A stretch of DNA of 64,000 nucleotides, taken from positions 434,001-498,000 of the forward strand of contig JADANN010000319.1 in assembly GCA_018806985.1 (NCBI GenBank), written 5' to 3'. Shown piece by piece: positions 11,151 through 21,900 of the stretch. The notes under the pieces were generated by a model. The model did no database searches. It saw only the letters and a list, made by a program, of their open reading frames with translations, and was not told the origin of the DNA. The position numbers and the translations under genes are program-made. Position 1 is the stretch's first letter; each line of letters opens with the position of its first letter. This stretch comes from Angiostrongylus vasorum. Its lineage: Eukaryota > Nematoda > Chromadorea > Rhabditida > Metastrongylidae.

Positions 11151-11687
11151 GGTCTTCGTTGCGTTAAGTAATCGACCAACTAACCAAATTAGTTCGTAAG
11201 AAATCCATCAACTAAGCAAATTCTTTCGTAAGTAATCGACCAACCAACGGAATGAACATTGAGAAAGGCTCGTGGTTTCGACCCGCAAAAAAATGAATCG
11301 ACAATTTCAATCATTCACTGTCACACGCCATGGACGAACAAGAAGACCAAAACCTTTTCTTGAAAAAGTGCAATACATGAGAGCTAGAACTTTAGGAAAT
11401 AGAAGCTTAAGTTCGAGTGAAAGAATCAATGCAGTTGCGGCACACAAATGTGCAAAACCCTACAAAAGAGAGGATGGGGCGATTCAGAGGAGTTTGCGAT
11501 AATTCAGAGAAAAGTGCACCATGTCTTACACTGTTGTTAGTCGATCAGAGTTTACAATTTATGTGACAAACGTTGTCGTTGACGAAGACTTTTTGATTAA
11601 TTTATCAATATTTTGCTGAAAATAGTTTAGTAAACCACGTTGGAGTGTACCGACAATATCCTGTGACTAATGATGATGACTATTTAA

Positions 11688-11840
11688 CACTTAGAGACCA
11701 GCGACTAAATTCGTGTTGGTGAAACATCTATCTGTCGCCTAATTTCTCGTCGTACTAGCTATGAGTGGACAACCACTCAAGTCGGTCACTACATCAACCC
11801 TATATGTGACTGGAAATTCACTCCCATGGGTCCCTAAGTG
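11688..11840. mobile_element. TTAA-flanked MITE, best copy
   Basis: TTAA at 11684-11687 and 11841-11844 bracket terminal inverted repeats CACTTAGAGACC and GGTCCCTAAGTG (one mismatch). An internal GAGTGG/CCACTC pair also folds. TTAA duplication is the hallmark of piggyBac-type integration; the element is too short to encode a protein. Confidence 0.7.
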
Positions 11841-11924
11841 TTAATAATACGTGAAAACGCTTTACACTGCCAAACAATACAATAAGGGAATAAAAAACGT
11901 AGTACCACTTTAATGGTGACGACC

Positions 11925-12070
11925 AAAGTCAGACTTTGTCCATGCTGACCTCGGGACTCCAAGGAAATACAGTGGCTAAACAAGCAAAACACCGAAAAAA
12001 TGGAAATTATGCTAGGGCCCGCACAACCAGTGATGATGGGCCATCCAGGTGTCCAAGTAAGTAAGTAAGT
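11925..12070 (-). repeat. Repeat C, truncated copy
   Basis: Keeps only the tail-proximal 145 bp, ending GTCCAAGTAAGTAAGTAAGT. The head end is missing, as expected for 5' truncation during target-primed insertion. Confidence 0.8.
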
Positions 12071-12279
12071 ACCACCATGCCATAGCACCATAGCACTACT
12101 GAGTAAAGACGAGTGGTGTTCGAAAACTGCTGCGAATTTTAGTGGCTTCTATTTAAAATAATGAAATCCAAAAAATGTGTTTGTTTAAAGTTGAAATATT
12201 AACGTATTTTCGGTCATCTATGATTCACGTTTGATTCACGTTATTGCAAATCTGTTAGAGAACTCAGAGAAGATGGATA

Positions 12280-12590
12280 AAGGATAAAATTGAAGAGAAA
12301 CCAGAACAAGACTCATAATCTCGAAAAAACCTCTGCTCTAATGGAAGCGAATTAAGAATGCCAATCTCGGACTCAATATATTCTACATGGATATCAACTT
12401 AAAGGAAGAATTCAACTGGAGACAGAAAGCAGGATATGCCGACTTCGGGTCACTCAAACAACCCACCGACTATATGAGATGCGAGAAGAATGCGATAGAT
12501 ATCCGCGACTACCTGTTCGGCTCGACGTTCCATCCGAATATACATCTGAAGCGAATAATATATGGGCCAATCATATGATAAGAACAGCCG
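12280..12590 (+). mobile_element. RTE family 2, C-terminal fragment
   Basis: The frame from 12387 reads MDINLKEEFNWRQKAGYADF, then GSLKQPTDYM. This parallels the conserved RTE block after the YLGR motif (N.KEEL.RR..AAWAAFGPLKEATD). It is a short decayed piece. Confidence 0.55.
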
Positions 12591-14062
12591 ACGTCAATGG
12601 ATTGCAATCAATGCATATTGTTCCGGGGACCATACTATTTGTGAAGATTTGATTCAGCGTTGTACCAGGCATGGCCGAACTAGATTATACTTAGCAATCT
12701 TCTTATATATAACGACAATTTCATTTAATAAATACAGGGCATCTGCAACAGTTTGGTCGCAAGTTTTGTTATTTGAAATAAAACCCACAGCAGTGCTATG
12801 GACATTTTAGATGTTACTAACTTCAAATTGAGAAAGCCACTAATAAAATAACTAAAAAAAAGGAAATTTTTTGTAAACATGTTAGTCTTGCAAGTGCAGT
12901 TGTTAAAAATGAGCTGGAAGGAGGACTTGATTCTAAGGACAAATGATGAAATAACAAGTTAACTTATGGTGACGGCTATTATATGAGGCCTGTGACTACA
13001 GCGGTAGAAAAAACTTTCCAGTTCTGGTTCTGATCGAGTAAAGTGAATGGGAAAAGTGACTGACAGGAAAGTCAACACTGAAGCCATTTAACAGTAGAGC
13101 ACGAACGTATTCACGAGATTTCTTCACGATAAAGTCGAAAGACAACTCGTCTGATACTGTGCACATTGATCTTAGTGCAGATTACCGAAGAAGATTGGTG
13201 ATTCGATGATCAACAAGAGCACTAACCTTCCACACCTAACGACCTTCCACACCTCATATTGCCTAGCGTAAACTGATAATAGCATTCTGCTTTGAGGAAA
13301 ACTGTTGGAAAAACTGTGTATTTCTCTCCATCTACAATTGTCTTCGTTCATTTGGAGTAAAATATTGACGAAGATGTCATGAAAATGGCAATACGAACTT
13401 GATTTTCCGAAGGAAATGTGCAGGAATGCTTGTGCTAGTTCCTGTAGATATTCCAAATTGGACGACTTTTACAGAGGAATCGTGAAGTAAAACCAGAAAC
13501 AAACTGACAAGACTGGCAAAGTGAAAACGGACTGCTTCCTTCTGTGGAGTGATTGCAGTTGACGGACTGATTTAATTAGTGTGTGTAGTCGTCGTTCAAG
13601 AATTACTAGTCTGACAATTGGTTAATTTTCTGATTGACGATTGATTATGGCCGATGGTAAAAAGAAAACGGTGGGGGAAGAAAGGAATATGAAGAAACGA
13701 ACCAACGAGCGAACGAATAGACGTTGAGCGTTCGTTCCCTTCATTCCAGGTCGTTCGATTAAAGTGTGCATTTTTGCACTAATACTTTCCTCGCTTGTAC
13801 CGGACGCTTGTATCATCATTGTTAAAATAGTGTGGAATGAAATATTTTGATATTCCAACATACGCACCGATCGATAAAATCGATAAGTATCTGTTTTTCA
13901 CATTTAAAACACATGGAACCTTCAAAACTCACCTCCATCTTGAGAGTGTGTGCTCTTTCTATATTGTTCACATTAATACTATCGGGATAACGCATACACG
14001 ACTGCGAGACATCATGTCGTTTCACCCCTCTTTTTGTGGTTTGCAGAGGTTTTTTTACTGCA
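12591..14062. other. Mostly unassigned sequence
   Basis: No repeat family of this window is recognisable. The most coding-like stretch is minus 13625-13810 (SGTSEESISAKMHTLIERPG), with an acceptor-like GATACAAG before it; I give it little weight. A small direct duplication of ACCTTCCACACCT occurs near 13226-13253. Confidence 0.3.
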
Positions 14063-14354
14063 GTTGTTAAAATCTAGGCATAGAGTGTTAAATGTAGATC
14101 CAATACCAGGACTGGTTCGTCAGATGCTGTTCTCTACACTTAATTATTTACAAAAAACGTCTTTAGACGAGATCACCATGCAGCGACGGAGCATTGCCGT
14201 CGAAGAGAGCGTGATGCATAGAGAGACAGCACGTATTTTGGAAGAGTTATTAGTTATTGTCACGCTTTTATTTCACATTTATTTTACAACATTTAGCCTA
14301 CAATTTAAAAACATATATATACACGACGTATATATCCCACATTATAGAAGTTAA
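14063..14354 (+). CDS. Candidate exon, helical then hydrophobic
   Basis: A strong acceptor (TTTTTTTACTGCAG) opens a 97-codon frame. It begins LLKSRHRVLNVDPIPGLVRQ, continues through a charged helical stretch (ITMQRRSIAVEES) and ends in a hydrophobic run (LLVIVTLLFHIYF). The downstream end may be a donor rather than the stop at 14352-14354. No family was recognised. A SINE-A starts just after it. Confidence 0.4.
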
Positions 14355-14369
14355 TAGTAATTGTAATAA

Positions 14370-14662
14370 TAGGGGCACGTGTGATGAAGTACTCGGAGGC
14401 GTCCTGCAGTACGCATGGGATCGATCCCCGCGCCCCCAGGCTCATCAACCCGTCCCTTAATCCGGAGTCGGAAAATTGGTGGCAGACTTGTCTGGAAGGA
14501 TAGCAGCACTGACTCGATACATCGGCAGGTCACCGCGAGTAATTGTGAAGCCCAGATATGCATCCAATCACCTCCAAAGATGCTTAGTAAGATCGAATGA
14601 ATGGAGCATCCCTCAGAGATTGGTCAATACCGATGATCAATTGCCCTTTTTATCCTTTTTTA
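14370..14662 (+). repeat. SINE-A copy
   Basis: The tRNA-like head contains GGGATCGATCCCCGCGCC (B-box region). It is followed by AAAATTGGTGGCAGACTTGT, the CGATACATCGGCAGGTCACC block and a TATCC-rich 3' end. Confidence 0.85.
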
Positions 14663-14689
14663 ATAACAATAACTAATAAAGATAACAAT

Positions 14690-15590
14690 AATGACAATCA
14701 TATCTTGCAATTCTTGCCTACTGTCACAACCGAAGGAGGTCGCCCGGAAATTTTCTTAGATCCCTGAAAGCAGTCGCAATCTTGACTTGAAACATTCTTG
14801 GCTATGTCTTCACATAGAATATCGTGCCATTCACACTTACATTGTACTACGCTTACTGGAATATTCCAAACAATAATGTACTCTACAACGGCTGCATCTA
14901 CTGCTAACCTTTCTGGCATGTAGAGCAGCGTGTGTTCTATCGTAGTGTTCTGTGACAGAGTTGTGAAATCACATGAGTCGTTTACATTTTTTAGAAAGCT
15001 TTTGGCTCTTTCTTCAGTGAAGTGCGAAATCGACGGTGTCGAAGCATTTCCTATTCCAAGCTAACGCAGACGGAGGCCCATCTTGAATTCATTCACCGAG
15101 GTTTTTCGCACGTGCTCATTGTACTTCTTCCATGCTTTCAGCAGGGATTTCTGAGAGATAAATTGAAAGAAGAGTTGCATCTACTTAAAATTTAGGTGAA
15201 AAGATGTGTCTAAGCCATGAAGGGACAGAAATATACGTACCACTTGCTGGATCATTTGACCAGTTGTGTCCACGAAAAGCTTTCTCTTATTGTAACTTTT
15301 AATCACCACCGGCTTTTATGAGTCCGAGGAAAGAGACGTCTCGTGAACTGCGGATGTCCCTCTTGTTGTCCTTGCTTGGCACCACCATTACCTAGCTCGG
15401 AATCTGTTGCGCTACCAAGTACTCATTATGCAGCTTCGTTCACGACCAACTCCCAAATATTAGTCGTGAAAACATAAAAATTTTTCGGTTCCATGCACCT
15501 CTTCTCCACATCCTTAGTTTTTTCATAGTCACTATCGATGAAAAGCTGATCAAGCCCGAAGTAGAAGTCGTCGTTAGTTGACATGGCTCA
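14690..15590 (-). pseudogene. Broken multi-exon coding region, unknown family
   Basis: On the minus strand a frame starts MSTNDDFYFGLDQLFIDSDY and continues (EKRCMEPKNFYVFTTNIWEL). After one frameshift and two stops it resumes as SYNKRKLFVDTTGQM. An intron-like gap (GTACGT to TTATCTCTCAG) leads to KSLLKAWKKYNEHVRKTSVN, then a stop, then ERAKSFLKNVNDSCDFTTL and a cysteine-containing tail (CKCEWHDILCEDIAKN). The pieces keep the same order and strand and read as one protein. The lesions suggest a pseudogene or an old element ORF. I do not recognise the family. Confidence 0.5.
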
Positions 15591-16001
15591 AAGCCATAAT
15601 ATTAAATTCTTGACCGTCGAAATTAATCCAAAACGGTAAATAAAAAGTAGGGAAGTAGGTGGTATCAAAACAGAGTTGAATGAAAAAAAAAGCTACGAGA
15701 AACAAAAAGAGTGATGTGATGACAGAAGTGTAGGATGGCGAGAACCCCACTTGGAAGAATCCTATATACCATTCTGGTCTTCTAGAATATTCCACAGAAT
15801 TGGTATAACAATGACTCTTACTTCTCTGATGAGAGTTATAGAAACCCCAACGATTCCCTGACGTTGTCAATTTTTATAGCTATTGATTGATCTTTAGTTC
15901 GAATTCATACGTACTCGAAGGCAGTTAGTTAATTCTTTGAACAGGGATATCACAGCTCATAGTGAGCTTTATTGACTGAAATGATAAGTGGCAATTTCTA
16001 G

Positions 16002-16100
16002 AAAACTTTGCCAACAAGATGGAAATTCCCCTGGTAGATGGCGATGAAGGTTGGATTTTTTCAATGAAACTTTTGATTTCAAATAAATATCAAATGACAG
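16002..16100 (+). CDS. Candidate internal exon
   Basis: Acceptor CAATTTCTAG and donor ACAG|GTACAT flank 99 nt that read NFANKMEIPLVDGDEGWIFS then MKLLISNKYQMT (phase 1 in, phase 1 out). Unknown family. It may join the exon at 16345, in which case that exon would use its shorter reading frame. Confidence 0.35.
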
Positions 16101-16344
16101 GTACATCTTAACAAAGCTACTACTTCTTCTTATGAAAAACCAAAGTCTTTTCTACCTGCATCACAGGTGGTAAACATCGTAAGACCTCTAGTTACCGAAA
16201 ATTATCGGCAATCATTAGAAGACCGGCACTGTCATTGTCTAGAAGCGAAGTGCATGGTACATTTTGCTGTCGTGCACATGCACTTTTCATAGATTGATCA
16301 TATTTAATCGGAATGCCGTCTTCGTTTAAATATTTACGAGCCAG

Positions 16345-16593
16345 GCCACAAGCGGCGCAGTGGAGGGAGATGCGTGTCCAATGATACGCTCAAGGTCATT
16401 GCTCGAACTCGCTCAGGGCCACACAAGCATGCCATCGCTCCGTGCTCGGGCAGTGAAGTTGCTAGCACACATGTCGGGGGAAATTCCTTCCAATTTACAG
16501 ATGCTGACAAGTAGCTCCGGTGAAGACCTAGCTACTCCACAGAGCGGTTACTCCGCGACTCGAAGGCGAATCGACCCGGCCAGCATTCAGTGA
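16345..16593 (+). CDS. Candidate terminal exon with two open frames
   Basis: After an acceptor-like TTTACGAGCCAG the sequence becomes GC-rich and codon-like. The longest frame encodes about 82 residues, including PMIRSRSLLELAQGHTSMPS and a Ser/Thr-rich end (SSSGEDLATPQSGYSATRRR), with a TGA stop at 16591-16593. A second frame is also open (RSGGRCVSNDTLKVIARTRS). It would suit the phase of the preceding exon and ends at a TAG near 16514. I cannot decide between them. No family was recognised. Confidence 0.45.
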   Translation, partial: ATSGAVEGDACPMIRSRSLLELAQGHTSMPSLRARAVKLLAHMSGEIPSNLQMLTSSSGEDLATPQSGYSATRRRIDPASIQ

Positions 16594-16927
16594 CATAGCT
16601 AAAGTGGTTTCTCGGCAAACGACGATAATATTTCATAAGCCACTAAGGACTGTTAGAAACTTGTCGGTATTTTTTTATATCCACTGATTCTGTTCAATGA
16701 CCTTGATTCAAACAGGGACTACAAGTGATACAACAGTCAATTGTTGGTCAATTCACTGCTAAATGAATTCGTTCGAGAGAAGGTTTTTTGTTCATCTCTA
16801 AGTGTAGAACAGAGCTTTCGCCAGCCGATGCCCTCCACGTTAGTTGAGCAAGCTATCGATTCATTAGAAGAAATGCAGGAAAGGAGTACTTGCGTAAAAG
16901 GAAACCATCAGGACTAAAATAATTTCT

Positions 16928-17110
16928 GTGGAGATCACATCGGTCAGAATTTCAAATTGTAAGGGATACTTATACAGGTCACTTCCTTCCGATCGTGTCC
17001 AGATCTTCAAGCAGAAGTCGAACCTATACGGAAATAGTTTGAAGATTTTCACGGAAGGTGGATCTAAGGAAATAGATCGATTGCAAGAAATGCAGGAATT
17101 TGCACAGTAG
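16928..17110 (+). CDS. Weak candidate exon
   Basis: The open frame ends SKEIDRLQEMQEFAQ and contains SDRVQIFKQKSNLYGNSLKI, which looks protein-like, but no clear acceptor precedes it. It could be the 3' end of the plus-strand exons to its left. Confidence 0.25.
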   Translation: MEITSVRISNCKGYLYRSLPSDRVQIFKQKSNLYGNSLKIFTEGGSKEIDRLQEMQEFAQ

Positions 17111-17154
17111 GTGTGAAAGATGGATCATGTAGTAATAGAAAAATGCACTATGTA

Positions 17155-17425
17155 TACATATTATCAATCACCTGTATCACCTGTAGTTCCGTTGATCGTC
17201 GAGTGACTCGAGCGGGCGCCACTAAATCTTCCGTTTTCCCCTGTCGCGTGCAAGAGTTGCCCAGTGGGTTTTGCTCGCTCTAGGGACTCGTCGAGCATCA
17301 TATTTTTTCTTCTAGGCTCTTCGTGAAGAACTCTGACCATCGGGACGGTGGTCTTTCTGCAGTACGTTTGACATCCCGAGAAACCCAGTCACTAACGGCT
17401 CTTGTCCATCGGTTGTCATTCATAC
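17155..17425 (-). mobile_element. RTE family 1, 3'-end fragment
   Basis: About 80% identical by eye to 46970-47210. Both end, in sense, with DQRNYR- or DQRDYR-type codons, a stop and CTACAGGTGATACAGG. Only the extreme C-terminus and 3' end are kept, so the copy is strongly 5'-truncated. Confidence 0.75.
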
Positions 17426-17537
17426 TCATTACGTGTCCGGAATATTATCAATATGTTTACATTAATTGTCAGTCCACTATTCAGTTACAAATTCTAGTTC
17501 GGCGAAACTCGAAAATTAGTACCCAGATATTTTAACC

Positions 17538-18035
17538 ATAATGATGCTGACATATTTGCAAAATTGCTGACCGCAGGTGTCTGTGCTGGGGATCGAACAC
17601 GCTACTATCCTTCCCGGTAGCCCACGCGTTCACCACCACACCATGCGGGACCTTCGTTTTGCATGTCTCTCAGCTAGTTTTTCTATGTACCAGTGCCATC
17701 AGCAATAACCCTGCCTACGAGAATTTATACACATGCTAATATTGTGATTTAAACTGCTTCTTCAGCCTAACTGGATTCACTGCCGATTTTGCTCTCCAGA
17801 TCAATCCAGTTGATGAGTAACTGCCGATGGCAGTGCTATACAGAAAAACTAACAGAGTGATAGGCGAAACGAACGACCAATATGGTGTGGTGGTGAACGC
17901 ATTAGCCTCAGGAAACGGCAATGGCGTGTTCGATTCTCGTCGCAGACACCTACGGCCCTGAGTTTTGCAAATATCTCAGCCTCATTATGATTGTGTTTCA
18001 TATAATGCCCTGCCGTAAAGGATTGTAGTAGGCGG
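17538..18035. repeat. Head-to-head SINE-B pair
   Basis: 17538-17715 is SINE-B on the minus strand (TTTGCAAAATTGCTGACCGC ... CACCACACCATGCGGG). 17755-18035 is SINE-B on the plus strand (ATGGTGTGGTGGTGAACGCA ... GAGTTTTGCAAATATCTCAG). About 40 bp separate them. The same arrangement occurs at 36.4-37.4, 55.9-56.5 and 62.5-63.0 kb. Confidence 0.8.
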
Positions 18036-18136
18036 CAACAAAAAAGTCAGCATTCAGACAATTTACTTATTCCAAATGAAATCTTGAGATGCCTTTTCTT
18101 CACCGACTGCTTGACAAGCGTAATACACAAAAGGAT

Positions 18137-18701
18137 TCTTCGTATTCTTGTTGAGCAAACACGAGATGTTATTTTTATTCTTTATTCACGAACGAGCTGT
18201 CCGCTTCGGCGTATTTCGCCTTCCTCAGAGCATGGAAAGGTCAAGTTGACAGCATTCTATTCGGTCAAACACCTCCATAACCAAACAGAGGAAACGCTAA
18301 ACCTAGATTTCAATCACATTGAACACAAAATAGCTTCTTTGCACACTCACCGCTTCCTACTAGTCTTCCACTGAGTATGTCGCGTGGAGACCAACCGCAC
18401 AGAACTCACATGGAAGCGTAATGTGCCCCTCTCATCAGAATAACAGGTTTATATACTGCCCAATATCACGCGTGATAATGACGCATTCTTCCCTGCGGTT
18501 CATTTTCGGATTGGAGGTGTTTGGCCGAATAGGTTGCTGTCAACTTGACCTTTCCAAGCTCTGAGGAAGGCGAAATCCGCCGAAACGTCAGCTTCTTCGT
18601 GAATAAAAAGTCGAAATAACACCTCGTGTTTGCTCAACAAGAATACGAAGAATTACTTGATCAATGCCGACGTCAATAGAAAGTCGGACGTGGGATTTAT
18701 C
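18137..18701 (-). mobile_element. 565-bp deleted PLE with 12-bp TSD
   Basis: ACACAAAAGGAT flanks it at 18125-18136 and 18702-18713. Inverted terminal parts (GTTGAGCAAACACGAG and complement) each hold a ribozyme-like core, antisense at 18195-18229 and sense at 18561-18592. The interior (about 18290-18500) is the same 3' region that follows the GIY-YIG fragment at 30.2-30.4 kb, so this is an internally deleted Penelope-like element. It ends with the shared stem-loop. Confidence 0.8.
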
Positions 18702-18994
18702 ACACAAAAGGATATTTATAGTTAATCTAGCCGAGATTGAATTTTCATAAAGATTTCAAAAAATACCGCCACACTCTGAATAAAACTTAGTAATAGAAAG
18801 AAGCTAAGACATAACTGCTATTTTTAAAATACAACATAATAATAGTCATGAATATCCCCAAGGAAAACGGGAAAAACTCTCAATGTTTCCCTCCACATTG
18901 CTTTCTAATACCACAGTTCCAAATTTATCTCTGCATCCATAAAGACAGTGTTATAATTTTACTTATCATTGAAGGTTCTGAATCGACACTAAAT

Positions 18995-21900
18995 TTATGT
19001 GGCCGGCTGTAACTGTTGAGATTTGTCTTGTGGCTTTGCAGACGAAATAGCCGGTTGATCAGTAGGTTTTTCCGGATCGGGCAAGTTACAGAGATCCTGG
19101 TCACAACAGCAAACTGTGATTTCCAACTGCGTGTGGTTCTGACAGCCAACCTGCAAGAGAACGTTTGTACATATCCATACGACGACAGTAGTACAGTGCA
19201 GTGAGTGATGTCGTGCAATGACACGGCCGTGGTTCGACTTTACAGCTGAACAAGCGAGCCACATCGATACACAGGGTTTGGGACCGGGAAATTGGTACCA
19301 ACCTAGTTTGTGAAGCTGTGTTCAGTTTACAAGAGCAGGTGACTGCATGTGATGAAGATCTAGGAACATCTGAGAACGATTATTCCAGAACTCCAAGAAA
19401 ATTCAATCAGACCGCCATTAAACAACACTCAGAAGATTAGAAATCTTGAGACGGTGGCCGGAGCTACACACAAATTCGAATGTCTTGTTGGACTACGGAT
19501 GCGAGGAAACGAACACAATAAAAGAATTACTTGGATCCACACAATGCGTTACGACGAGTCATGTGAAATAGAAAAGTAACCACAATGAAAGTTAATTGAA
19601 GAGTACACAGGTAAAAATCAATGCAAGTTGCTTAAAATGTGTAATGTGCAAAAATTCTGTTCTGTAACCTGAATATGTTCAAGTATAACGTTTGTAAAAA
19701 TGAAGGTTAAAGCCTTCGGCGTTGATCAATCCATGAGAGATGCGGTTTGAATACGACTTTATCAAGCATGTTTTTAGGTGACTGAATGCATATATGGCTT
19801 ATAAAAATAACTTGCGGTGAGCTGCGGATGTATCAAGTCACTATCGCTATCCTACCAGGCATGTCTCGCACCAATTTGTACTGATGAAAGGTTCGGTGTG
19901 CGCTGGACTCGGCATCGAACTATAGGCGGGGTGCGTATTGCAGGTCATCTCTAACGACTGCACTACTCGCTAGAATGTTTATAATATCAGTTAAAGGGAG
20001 CAAGAATAAAGAATAAAGAACCCATAAGCTATTGTGAACATTTAAGTACTTTTACACATTAGAGTCGTGTTTGTTCAAGTCCATCTCTTCCACAGTATGC
20101 AATCTTATTGGGTGAAATGTTCTAGACGTCCAGTTTTTATGTTAAATTACAGCAAAGACGTCCACATGTACGTCTCTCACGAGCAGCAATGCCGTTGCTG
20201 GTCCCAAGTTGAGCAACAAACTCTTCCAAAAGATGGGTCTTTTTTTTTTAAAAAGTACTGCATGCAAAGAATAGATTTTTTGGCTAGCTCCTTTTAGTGG
20301 CTCCTGATGCTCCTGTTACCTGTCTGTGTTAGCGTGCTTATCGACAGAACACAAAAATTGTAACAGACGGCCTTTGTGTGATTCAATAAACGCCCTACTA
20401 AGAAGTAGCCAAGTGACGAAAGTATTCGAAAGAGGCCACTTGACACAATAGCCATTTGGAGCCGTCAACAACTAACAGTAGTTGTGCTGGTATTTGCTTC
20501 ATAATGGGATGAGTAGTCATTTATTTGAGCTTAAAACATCGACTGTAAAATCGCTAAATTTCGACAAATCTCATTTTCACAAATATGAACATGAATATGA
20601 ATATGCTCTTCGAATGAATCTCATTCAAGAAACTGAAACTTGTGTGCACAGCTAAAGGGTAGAGGACAAAGTGTTTGACAACGTCCATACCTTGCGGATG
20701 CCGCTTGCATTCGGTTCAATGCGTCACCTCGTAGAGGTGGGTGAACACATGTCTTCTATACACAATGCCTTACGGTGGCCTACCGACGGTTCAATTCAGT
20801 GTTCTTATGCTCCAAGACAAGTTTGGTGTCAACTTACTGATATCGGAGACATAAGGGCTTGCTTGGCTCAAGGTGCGGGGTCGTATCAATGACCGCGTGT
20901 ATCGTGAGAACAGTTCTGGCCACTGCGCTTTAAGCGCCAGCGCATAAACAAAGATTCCAGTCGTCATATGATGAGACTAAATAAGACGTAAAAATCATAA
21001 TGGCAGCTGACCTTGCATACATCGAGCAACTTCTGATCAGTATTCAGTGTCTGACAGGAGGCGGTGATTTCTGTTAAGTCGTTTGAATATGAGTCGAAGC
21101 AATGTTTCATGCCCTCCTCGCACTCATTTTCGGCAAACTCGGTCTTCAACACATTCTGCAGCACTCCTTTCGAACCTACAACAGGTGTATTGTGCCACTA
21201 GACTCTTGGCAACTGTGCATGGTGAGCGGTGATTCCAAATGCTTCAGTTTTTATCATAATAAGTAACAACCTACGACAACATTCTATGATATTTAAATGT
21301 CCAGTAGTACGGTTAACATCATTCTACAACGTTCGTTATTCTAAAATAGAACGCTCCAGGTGCATTCTACACCTAAGCATGTGTGCGGAAAGCAGAACGA
21401 AGGGCATTTCATCCAATGGATCTTCTTTTCAGCGGTTTGTTTTGCTGCGTAGGATTTTTTTAGTGGATTTTTCTAACCAAACCGATAGCTGGTCCAACAC
21501 AGACGTTATTCAGGTGTGGTATATTAAAAACTGTTCTTTACACATAATAAATTACAAAAACACTTTCGTCGGCCAAGTTCACTGACCACAAACTCGGGTA
21601 ATGAAAGCTGTTATTCAATTCCCAGTGGGTATAACGATTCGCGATTGCCGCGTGGAAAAGATGTTTGTGTAAAAATATAGAAATGGGGTGAACATAAGCC
21701 ACAAAACACTTCCAAACGCTGACTGCAATTCAGTTGCATAGTTGATCACATGAGCCGATTGAAAATAGCAGCACAGATGTTGTGTACACTGAAAGAGCGA
21801 TAGCTCAAAGTATCTTTTTAGCGAGCATGTCCCAAACCCTTCAAACTATCCAGTTACCGGAAAATTATTTCATCTTTCCTATGACATGAAATTAGGCACC

